This document shows positions 1 to 5,721 of a stretch of 7,718 nucleotides of DNA, in pieces (the first letter of the stretch is position 1; every line of letters starts with the position of its first letter). A program made the translations under genes and the position numbers. The DNA is taken from the NCBI GenBank assembly GCA_011391115.1, contig JAABRC010000085.1, positions 1 through 7,718 on the forward strand, written 5' to 3'. The DNA comes from Candidatus Egaibacter danicus (GTDB lineage Bacteria; Pseudomonadota; Gammaproteobacteria; Burkholderiales; Burkholderiaceae). The notes under the pieces are model-generated. The model searched no databases, had not been told where the DNA came from, and saw only the letters and a program-made list of their open reading frames with translations.

Positions 1-1416
1 AAGGGCGATGCCGAATGCGGCAATCAGGAACACGCCGGCGAACAGCGTGAACAGCCACTGGCGGCGGATTTCGTCGGCAAACTCGCCTTCAACCCCATAG
101 TAGGCGAGCTGGCTTTCGCTGTGGCGCGCCTTGACCGGCTCGGCTTTTTTGATGTGTTCAGCGCCGGCATGTTTGGCACTGTTGAGCATGGGCCAACTGA
201 CCTGGCCGGGGTAGAACAGTGTCAGATTTTTCCACGGCTGATTCCAGTTTGGCTGCGCACCTTCGAATCGGGTTGCGACCAGTTCGGCCTCACGGCCCAG
301 GCCGAGTGTGATCGGCAGGGAAATATTGTGCCAGCGGCTACCGCTTGAATTGCGGTGGACGGCGAAAGCCAGGTTGTAGACCCGCTTGTCGACAAAAATC
401 TTGTCATCCAGCGGGTTGCCGGTGTCCATGGCGCGCGTCAGGGTCACATCCCAGAAGCCGTCTTTCCAGCGCGCGTTGCCCACCACCTTGATGTCGGCAT
501 GCGAGCCGTCGCCGCGGCTGCGCAGCAGCAGGCGGCGAGGAATAGTGTCGCCATCCTTCCAGGCGTAGTCCGGATCGAACGGTACCGCCGTGTCGTCGGT
601 AATGTAGTAAACGTCGTCAAAGCCGAGCTTGCGCTGCACCAAATCGTCCCAGTTCAGCGCGCGGCGCTGGGTTTTCTGCGGATCGAGCATGAACTTGGGC
701 TGTTTTTTCTCGGCATCCCAATTGGTCGTGAAGGCCCCCTTGCCAGCGTCGCCAGAGCGGGCGTCGAACACATACTCGTCGTCGGAGGCATTGACCGGGT
801 TGCCACGATGCGCGCGCCAGTGCCACAGATCGAGGAAATAGCCGCCCTTGCGCAAAGCCACCAGTTCGTCCTCGGGGATCACTGAACGCCAGTCGGCCGG
901 ATTCTTGCGTGTTTCTGGCAAATGCTTGCGGACCTCCTCCTGGTTACGCTTCTGTCCAAGGTAGGGGTGCGCCTGCACCTCTTTCTTCTCGGCCTCATCG
1001 GTGAAGAAACGCATGCTGTCGCCGATGGTGATGTAACCGCCATAGCGGGCGAATTCAGGCACGCCACCGTCGTCCACCATCATCGAGACACGATCCTCAT
1101 AAATGCCCTCGGTCTGCGGCCCGACCACGCTGGCGCCGTGGCGGACCCATTTGCCGCCCTCGAACTTCAGCATGTCGTGGTAGATCGAAGCTTGCTTGGC
1201 CGGCCAGCGGTAGTGAAAAAACACGTCGGTCCCGTTGTAGGCGGCCTTCACCTGCAGCGGCATGGTCAACTCTTCAGGGATGTAGATGTTGCGCTTGAGA
1301 TCGTTCTGAACCACGCCCGTGCCGTGGGTAAACCACGACAACAGCAAGCCCCCGCCAAACAAGGCCAAGGCGGCAGCAAGTCCAATGCGCCAAAAAGTAC
1401 TACGGGTACTGCTCAT
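1..1416 (-). CDS. Membrane-anchored EB_dh-type (ethylbenzene dehydrogenase gamma-like) heme-binding cytochrome, partial at 3' end
   Basis: Reading the minus strand from ATG at 1416 gives 472 codons without a stop up to the window edge, so the C-terminus is missing. The start has a good AGGAG seven bases upstream. Residues about 10-29 form a hydrophobic N-terminal anchor or signal (FWRIGLAAALALFGGGLLL). A second hydrophobic stretch at about 454-472 (WLFTLFAGVFLIAAFGIAL) sits at the cut end, so the bulk of the protein (about 30-450) is probably periplasmic and tethered at both ends. The middle resembles the EB_dh family, which binds b-type heme as the gamma subunit of ethylbenzene dehydrogenase and relatives: DLWHWRAHRGNP at about 196-207, KFML at 241-244, and FAVHRNSSGSRWHNISLPIT at 351-370. 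In EbdC the heme is held by Met and Lys; Met243 is a possible equivalent, not proven. No CXXCH motif occurs, so it is not c-type. Role here is unknown; an electron-transfer function is inferred from family and neighbourhood. Confidence 0.8.
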   Translation of the reverse strand, partial: MSSTRSTFWRIGLAAALALFGGGLLLSWFTHGTGVVQNDLKRNIYIPEELTMPLQVKAAYNGTDVFFHYRWPAKQASIYHDMLKFEGGKWVRHGASVVGPQTEGIYEDRVSMMVDDGGVPEFARYGGYITIGDSMRFFTDEAEKKEVQAHPYLGQKRNQEEVRKHLPETRKNPADWRSVIPEDELVALRKGGYFLDLWHWRAHRGNPVNASDDEYVFDARSGDAGKGAFTTNWDAEKKQPKFMLDPQKTQRRALNWDDLVQRKLGFDDVYYITDDTAVPFDPDYAWKDGDTIPRRLLLRSRGDGSHADIKVVGNARWKDGFWDVTLTRAMDTGNPLDDKIFVDKRVYNLAFAVHRNSSGSRWHNISLPITLGLGREAELVATRFEGAQPNWNQPWKNLTLFYPGQVSWPMLNSAKHAGAEHIKKAEPVKARHSESQLAYYGVEGEFADEIRRQWLFTLFAGVFLIAAFGIAL

Positions 1417-1437
1417 AAAGTCACTCCTGATTTTTCG

Positions 1438-1480
1438 ATGAGCTCAGGAGGACTTCCTGGGACCTGTGCATGAGCTTAGG
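1438..1480. repeat. Imperfect 11-bp direct repeat upstream of the EB_dh cytochrome gene
   Basis: ATGAGCTCAGG at 1438-1448 recurs as ATGAGCTTAGG at 1470-1480, with 10 of 11 bases identical. The repeat starts are 32 bp apart, about three helical turns. Between them lies a short inverted repeat (CAGGA/TCCTG, 1445-1459). The pair sits 22-64 bases upstream of the cytochrome start codon on the minus strand, where an operator or promoter would be expected. No convincing -35/-10 or -24/-12 promoter could be read in 1417-1551. Regulatory function is inference only. Confidence 0.35.
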
Positions 1481-1551
1481 CTTCACCAAAAGGGTAATCA
1501 GTGCGCTATCGAACATAGTGGGGCTCGGCTGCGTGCTGCGAGTCTGCATAC

Positions 1552-1584
1552 AAAAAGGGGGGGCCCATTACGGACCACCCCCTT
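1552..1584 (-). terminator. Rho-independent terminator after aioA
   Basis: On the minus strand, beginning 18 bases after the aioA stop codon, AAGGGGG pairs with CCCCCTT (plus coordinates 1578-1584 with 1555-1561). The stem continues with GG/CC and a TCC/GGG stretch that includes one G-U pair, with a single-base bulge and a five-base loop (1567-1571). A run of five T follows on the minus strand (1556-1552). This is a strong GC stem plus U tract. It should end the aioBA transcript and separate it from the downstream cytochrome gene. Confidence 0.85.
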
Positions 1585-1602
1585 ATTCATTTTGGTACTC
1601 AA

Positions 1603-4086
1603 TCAGCCTATGCGCCGGTCTTTGAATGACACCGTTGCCTTGTACTCTTCCACGCTGCCCACCCGCTTGATGCTGGCCCAGGTGCCCTTGTAATAAGGCA
1701 CCACGTTGCGGTCAGTCCAGTCGGTCACCACGTCGCCGTGCACACCCTTGACGTAGCCGAACAGCATGAAGGTTTGGCCAGCTTTGAGCGCCTTGATCGG
1801 GTAAGCCATGGCGTAGGTGCTGCCAAAGTCATTGAAGACTTCGACCACATCGCCACCGGTCACACCCATTTTTTTGGCATCATCCAGGTTCATCTCGATG
1901 AAAGCCATGGGGTAGCGGTCACGCACAAAGCTGTTGTACTGGTCGTGGTAGGCGGTTTGCCAGACCTCATTGGCACGACCGCTGTTGATCCAGAAGGCAT
2001 GCTTGTTCTTTTGCTCCTGCACACGCGCCGGCAGACCGGTATAGGGCGCAGGTTTGAACGAGGCTTTGCCGTCTTTGGTATCGAACTTGTTGTCGGCGTA
2101 ATGGATTTCGGTGCCGATCAACTTGTCGCCTTCGACCTTGACGATCGGCAATTGCACACCGTTGTTGCCGGCTTTGCGCAGCAGTGCGTAAGTGGCCAGG
2201 TATCCGGTGTCGCCACCTTGGCTGTCAATCGGTTCCACGCCGGGGCGTCCGGCACGGCGGAAGCCGTCGTTAAAGGCATCTTCCTCGGTTTTCCAGTCAA
2301 AGCCTTCAAAGCGCTTGGCCATGGCAGCGTTGCCTTCCTTGGTGTACATGGCTTTGAGAGCGTTTGCAATGTCGGCCGCGATCAGGCAGTCGGCCTTCGC
2401 GGTTCCGGGCGGGTCCATGAACTTTTCCGACAAGCGCAGGCGACGCTCACCATTCATGGAGGTCAGGTTGATTTCACCCGGGTGTGCTGCAGGCAACAAC
2501 ATGTGCGCATCTTCAGCCACCACCGTGGGGTAAATGTTCATCGACACCACATACAAGCCACCCTGGTTCTTGCAGGCGTTGTAAATGATGTCAACCAACT
2601 GCTCGGTACTGGCGCCCTTGGCACGCGCGATTGCGTCGTTGACGATGCGGGCACGTCGTCGCAAGACCGTGCGGTGCTCTTCAGCGTTCAAGGTGGTCTG
2701 GAACGGGTTGGTGCCCCAGATGGTGTACATCAGGCCCTTGCCATTGATGATTTCCTTGTCGATATAGATCTTGCTGTTGCCGGGATACGGTGGGCGGGTA
2801 TATCCCTCCTGGTGACCGCCCAAACGGCAAACACCGGTGCCGCGCCGACCTACGTTCTGCGAGGCCAACACCAGGCTCACCAAAGCGCTCTGGATGTTGT
2901 AGTTGTCATTGCCCCAGATGATGCCTTTCTCGTAGGCATGGAAGGTGCGCGGTGCATGACCCGACGCTTTGGGCTTGTAGGCCCATTCTGCCGCCTGCTT
3001 GAGCCTCGCCACAGAAATACCGGTTGTCTTGGCCCCATCTTCCAGGCTCATGTTGTTGGTTTTGAGGGCGTCTGCGAAACCGTTGGTGTGCTTGTCGATA
3101 AAGTCCTTGTTGTGCCAGCCTTGGGCCACCACGTAGGTAAACAAGGTGTTGAACAAGGCGGTATCAGAGCCAGGCTCGATGTCCAGATGCAGCACGTTTT
3201 CCTTGCCAGCCACTTGTTCGGCAATGGCCACCGTGGCGGTGCGACGCGGGTCGACCACAATCACTTTACCCGCCGCCACTGTCTCTTTGGGGAACCATTT
3301 GTTCTTTTTGTCAACGCTGGCACCCGAGATGTTGGGAATCCAGTGGTTCAGGAAGTAGTTGGACTGGGTCTCATACGGGTTGGCGCCAATGCAGAAAATG
3401 GTGTCTGACAACTGCGCGTCTTCATAGCTGTTGTTGAGCTCGCCAATGCCCATTTCGCGGGTGGCGTGGCACTCGGAGTTGTAGGCCGGGCGGTTGTGAA
3501 TGCGAACCATCTGGGTCTTGAGCGCGCTGAACATCAGCTTGCCAGTTCCCCAGGTGTTCTCGAAGCCGCCGCCTGCACCGCCGTGATCGAAGCAGTCATA
3601 AACCAGGCCATCCGGGCCGTCGTTGTCGAGAATCTTCTTGGTCAGCCCGGCATAGATTGCCATGGCGTTGTCCCAGCCGGTATCAAACCACTGGTCACCC
3701 TTGAAGACACGCGGGGTTTTCAGTCGCTCACGGCCGACGCCGTCATGCGAATACATGTAGCTGGCCATGCGGCCGCCGCGTGTGGAGGACAAACCGCTGT
3801 TGACCACACACTCCTTGTCCGGCACCACCATGATGTTCCAGCGCTTGCCCACCTTGTCGGTGATGGTGTTGGTCATGGCCTTGGTCATGCAGACCTGCAT
3901 CGGCGGCACTTGTTTGGTGAAATCAAGGCCCAGGGCATTTTGGTCAGCGGCACGACCACCTTCCTGGTTGGCATCCCATTTGTACACGTGGTAGCCGCAG
4001 CCCACGATGCAAAAATGGCAGGCCATGTTCGTTTTTTGAGCATCCTTCGGAGGCAGCGCAATGCGGTCATTGATGTTGGTAGACAT
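1603..4086 (-). CDS. aioA: Arsenite oxidase large subunit AioA (molybdopterin, 3Fe-4S)
   Basis: Catalytic subunit of periplasmic arsenite oxidase, a DMSO-reductase-family enzyme that oxidises As(III) to As(V) at a bis-molybdopterin guanine dinucleotide molybdenum centre. The 827 residues match the family's usual length of about 825. The 3Fe-4S ligands are in place: Cys23, Cys26 and Cys30 (CHFCIVGC), with Ser101 where related enzymes have a fourth Cys. The four arsenite-pocket residues described for the Alcaligenes faecalis enzyme (His195, Glu203, Arg419, His423) appear here as His197, Glu205, Arg421 and His425, all with the same +2 offset, so the enzyme should be active. No signal peptide is present; by analogy it crosses the membrane folded with AioB, which has the Tat signal. 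It lies 12 nt after aioB, and its Shine-Dalgarno (TAAGGAG) overlaps the aioB stop codon, suggesting translational coupling. A terminator follows directly. No frameshift is seen. Confidence 0.98.
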   Translation of the reverse strand: MSTNINDRIALPPKDAQKTNMACHFCIVGCGYHVYKWDANQEGGRAADQNALGLDFTKQVPPMQVCMTKAMTNTITDKVGKRWNIMVVPDKECVVNSGLSSTRGGRMASYMYSHDGVGRERLKTPRVFKGDQWFDTGWDNAMAIYAGLTKKILDNDGPDGLVYDCFDHGGAGGGFENTWGTGKLMFSALKTQMVRIHNRPAYNSECHATREMGIGELNNSYEDAQLSDTIFCIGANPYETQSNYFLNHWIPNISGASVDKKNKWFPKETVAAGKVIVVDPRRTATVAIAEQVAGKENVLHLDIEPGSDTALFNTLFTYVVAQGWHNKDFIDKHTNGFADALKTNNMSLEDGAKTTGISVARLKQAAEWAYKPKASGHAPRTFHAYEKGIIWGNDNYNIQSALVSLVLASQNVGRRGTGVCRLGGHQEGYTRPPYPGNSKIYIDKEIINGKGLMYTIWGTNPFQTTLNAEEHRTVLRRRARIVNDAIARAKGASTEQLVDIIYNACKNQGGLYVVSMNIYPTVVAEDAHMLLPAAHPGEINLTSMNGERRLRLSEKFMDPPGTAKADCLIAADIANALKAMYTKEGNAAMAKRFEGFDWKTEEDAFNDGFRRAGRPGVEPIDSQGGDTGYLATYALLRKAGNNGVQLPIVKVEGDKLIGTEIHYADNKFDTKDGKASFKPAPYTGLPARVQEQKNKHAFWINSGRANEVWQTAYHDQYNSFVRDRYPMAFIEMNLDDAKKMGVTGGDVVEVFNDFGSTYAMAYPIKALKAGQTFMLFGYVKGVHGDVVTDWTDRNVVPYYKGTWASIKRVGSVEEYKATVSFKDRRIG

Positions 4087-4098
4087 GTGTTGTGCTCC

Positions 4099-4632
4099 TT
4101 ACAGAATGTTGGACTGACGACCGTAGATCAAACCGTCCACACCCACGGCGTGCACCGTGTCGTTTTTGGCGTCGTAGCTGAGCTTGATGCTGGGCAGGTT
4201 TTCGGTGGCCTGGCCGCACACCATCTGGCCATGCTGCTCGGGGTCAAAAATGGAGAAATGGCAACCACATTTGAAAGTGCGGCTACCACCGTCGTACTGC
4301 ACCGGGCAACCCATGTGGGTGCACATGGCGCTGTAGGCCACGATGTCGCCGTTGGGGCCGACACCACCTTGCACTGGTGTGCCCATCTTGATGGCGTAAC
4401 ACATCGAACTGTCATCAGGGTAGTTGAAGCTGACCGCTTCGTTGACCGGCATGCCCTTGACTTTGCCGACCGCCTTGGCTGGATAGGCAAGCGCAGTGGT
4501 GCCGCCTGCTGCGCCTTTTGCAGGCGTTGCTGCGTTGGCGTTATGAATCGGGATGACGACTGTGCCAGCGACGGCTGCCGCAGCGCCACCTGATTTCAAA
4601 AAGAATCGGCGACCTACTTTCATATCTTCCAT
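4099..4632 (-). CDS. aioB: Arsenite oxidase small subunit AioB (Rieske [2Fe-2S], Tat-exported)
   Basis: Rieske subunit that carries electrons from the AioA molybdenum/3Fe-4S centres to the external acceptor. The 177 residues begin with a twin-arginine signal: GRRFFLK at 7-13, a hydrophobic Ala-rich region to about 29, and likely cleavage after the NANA at 31-34. The Rieske ligands are Cys104 and His106 (CTHMGC) and Cys122 and His125 (CGCH). Cys109 and Cys124 sit at the positions that form the disulfide in the A. faecalis enzyme and in bc1 Rieske proteins. Ser127 lies two residues after the second histidine ligand. The start at 4632 is supported by AGGAG five bases upstream; an in-frame Met four codons in (4623) is possible but less well placed. 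First gene of the aioBA operon, read from the sigma54-type promoter at 4670-4684. Confidence 0.97.
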   Translation of the reverse strand: MEDMKVGRRFFLKSGGAAAAVAGTVVIPIHNANAATPAKGAAGGTTALAYPAKAVGKVKGMPVNEAVSFNYPDDSSMCYAIKMGTPVQGGVGPNGDIVAYSAMCTHMGCPVQYDGGSRTFKCGCHFSIFDPEQHGQMVCGQATENLPSIKLSYDAKNDTVHAVGVDGLIYGRQSNIL

Positions 4633-4669
4633 GCTGTCTCCTGTTGGGGTTGATTGACGTAGCTAAACC

Positions 4670-4684
4670 GCAATAGGCATGCCA
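4670..4684 (-). promoter_or_regulatory. Sigma54 (RpoN) -24/-12 promoter of aioBA
   Basis: Minus-strand sequence TGGCATGCCTATTGC fits the RpoN consensus TGGCACG-N4-TTGC with one mismatch, in the first block. The invariant GG (-24) and GC (-12) are present with exactly ten bases between them. It predicts a transcript start near 4658, a purine on the minus strand, and a leader of about 26 nt before aioB. It agrees with the presence of the sigma54-type activator AioR in the divergent operon. Confidence 0.88.
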
Positions 4685-4711
4685 AAGTTGATGAAATATA
4701 AATCTAATAAA

Positions 4712-4724
4712 TATCAATAACTTA
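4712..4724 (+). promoter_or_regulatory. Candidate IHF binding site between the aioBA promoter and upstream activator sites
   Basis: TATCAATAACTTA matches the IHF consensus WATCAANNNNTTR at every defined position, and an AT-rich stretch (about 4693-4720) flanks it. It lies around -60 relative to the predicted aioBA start, between the -24/-12 element and the candidate activator sites. IHF commonly bends DNA at this position in sigma54 promoters. One short consensus match in AT-rich DNA can arise by chance; the position is what makes it credible. Confidence 0.6.
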
Positions 4725-4747
4725 CGGTCGATTATTCCTACATATGT

Positions 4748-4761
4748 TTCGAATACGTAAC
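4748..4761 (-). promoter_or_regulatory. Candidate AioR upstream activator site 1 (proximal to aioBA)
   Basis: The plus strand reads TTCGAATACGTAAC, with an imperfect palindromic core CGAATACG. Its reverse complement, GTTACGTATTCGAA, matches site 2 at 4790-4803 in 11 of 14 bases. Its centre is about 96 bp upstream of the predicted aioBA transcript start, a usual distance for an NtrC-type enhancer. Assignment to AioR is inference. Confidence 0.5.
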
Positions 4762-4789
4762 AACTTAAGGGTTTTCCCCAGATGACCAT

Positions 4790-4803
4790 GTTACGAATTC
4801 GTT
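4790..4803 (+). promoter_or_regulatory. Candidate AioR upstream activator site 2 (distal to aioBA, near aioX)
   Basis: GTTACGAATTCGTT contains a perfect 10-bp palindrome, ACGAATTCGT (4793-4802). It is the inverted partner of site 1, with centres 42 bp apart (about four helical turns). It lies about 138 bp upstream of the predicted aioBA start and 39 bp before the aioX start codon, so a protein bound here could also affect aioXSR transcription. Function is inferred from symmetry, repetition and position. Confidence 0.5.
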
Positions 4804-4842
4804 ATCTACTAGAAGCCAAATTTCTCATAAATAGAACAACGT

Positions 4843-5706
4843 ATGCGACGCAGAATCTTGCTTGAATTCGGAGCCGCATGGAGCCTGCTGCAGGTCGGGG
4901 CCCAAGCTCAAGACCGCAAGCGCGCTGTGCCCTTGCGGATTGGTCTGACGGCGGTGATCCTGGCAGATCAGGCGGCATTTTTGACGCGTTGGAGTGACTA
5001 TCTCGCTGCCCGCATGGGGGTGGAGGTGGTGTTTGTAGCTCGCGAGTCGTATCAGAACATTCTTGACCTGTTGTTTACCGATCAACTGGATGCCGCCTGG
5101 ATCTGTGGTTACCCTTTTGTGCTGCATCAGAGCAGATTGCAACTGCTGGCGACACCGCTGTTCAACGGCAAGCCGTTTTACCAATCCTATTTGATTGGTC
5201 AGCAAGGCAGGAGAGCCCATTTGAGCAGCTGGAGTGACCTAAAAAATCAGGTGCTGGCGTACTCGGACCCGCTGTCCAATTCAGGCTGGCTGGTGGCCCA
5301 AACACAGTTGCAAGCTGTCGGCTTGACTCCCCGGGATTTGCGACGGACTTTCTTTGCCCACGGTCACCGCAACGTGGCAGAGGCTGTGGCTTCGGGTCTG
5401 GCACAAGCGGGTTGCATGGATGGCTACGTCTGGGAGACCATGCAATTGCAAAAAATGGCAGCGGTGGCGAAGACCGAGGTACTCTGGCGCTCCGACTGGT
5501 ATGCCTTTCCGCCGATGGTGGCCAAGCGAGACGACAGCAACCCGGCGTTGTTGGCCCTGAGCGAAGCACTGCAGACCATGACGGCAGATGTGCCCGGCGC
5601 GAGCCTGCTTCGCGCCCTCAATCTCACCGGATTTGCCAAGCCCGATGCCATGCTTTTCGAGCCGATCAAGGCGCTGGCATCCAGCGTGAACCTGATCGGG
5701 GCGTAA
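4843..5706 (+). CDS. aioX: Periplasmic arsenite-binding sensor protein AioX
   Basis: Solute-binding protein of the PhnD-like (phosphate/phosphonate binding) fold that serves as the arsenite receptor for AioS, not as a transporter component; no ABC permease or ATPase gene lies beside it. It has 287 residues. The N-terminus MRRRILLEFGAAWSLLQVGAQA looks like an export signal with probable cleavage at AQA-Q (22/23); the arginines followed by ILLE could also be read as a weak Tat motif. The mature part begins with the family-typical LRIGLTAVI (31-39). Cys88 in DAAWICGYPF probably corresponds to the cysteine shown to be needed for As(III) sensing in Agrobacterium AioX (Cys108 there). A second cysteine, Cys191, is in AGCMDGYVWE. 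Start choice: an in-frame TAA at 4828-4830 excludes a longer form, yet no Shine-Dalgarno is visible before ATG 4843. First gene of aioXSR, divergent from aioBA. Confidence 0.95.
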   Translation: MRRRILLEFGAAWSLLQVGAQAQDRKRAVPLRIGLTAVILADQAAFLTRWSDYLAARMGVEVVFVARESYQNILDLLFTDQLDAAWICGYPFVLHQSRLQLLATPLFNGKPFYQSYLIGQQGRRAHLSSWSDLKNQVLAYSDPLSNSGWLVAQTQLQAVGLTPRDLRRTFFAHGHRNVAEAVASGLAQAGCMDGYVWETMQLQKMAAVAKTEVLWRSDWYAFPPMVAKRDDSNPALLALSEALQTMTADVPGASLLRALNLTGFAKPDAMLFEPIKALASSVNLIGA

Positions 5707-5721
5707 GCCCGGAGACCAACC

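Noticed and set aside
355..1473. Open frames on the plus strand (355-885 and 922-1473) that could suggest genes to the right
   Set aside because: The minus strand is open for all 472 codons from 1416 to the window edge, with a good ribosome site, membrane segments and EB_dh motifs. The plus frames are its shadows.
1474..1488. A GG-N10-GC pattern on the minus strand upstream of the cytochrome gene, suggestive of another sigma54 promoter
   Set aside because: Only the GG and GC pairs (plus one T) match; the remaining consensus positions fail, and no candidate AioR sites lie nearby. Chance is likely.
1738..3408. A 556-codon open frame on the plus strand, opposite aioA
   Set aside because: It is fully antisense to a well-supported aioA with all active-site residues in place. 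Its translation shows no recognisable domain and is rich in Val, His, Gly and Ala, as expected of an antisense shadow of a GC-rich gene.
1603..4086. AioA as another DMSO-reductase family member (formate dehydrogenase, nitrate reductase or anaerobic arsenite oxidase ArxA)
   Set aside because: All four arsenite-pocket residues are conserved with one constant offset, the cluster is 3Fe-4S type with Ser at the fourth position, and the partner is a Rieske subunit, unlike ArxA systems.
3466..4593. A 375-codon open frame on the plus strand, opposite the aioA 5' end and aioB
   Set aside because: It spans antisense to two confirmed genes and their junction, with no family resemblance, so it is a codon-bias shadow.
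4722..4737. A possible third AioR site (TTACGGTCGATTA)
   Set aside because: Only the TTACG half matches the other two sites, the dyad is lost, and it overlaps the candidate IHF site.
5162..5569. Minus-strand open frames within aioX (for example 5162-5569)
   Set aside because: They are antisense to aioX, lack ribosome sites and show no domain resemblance.
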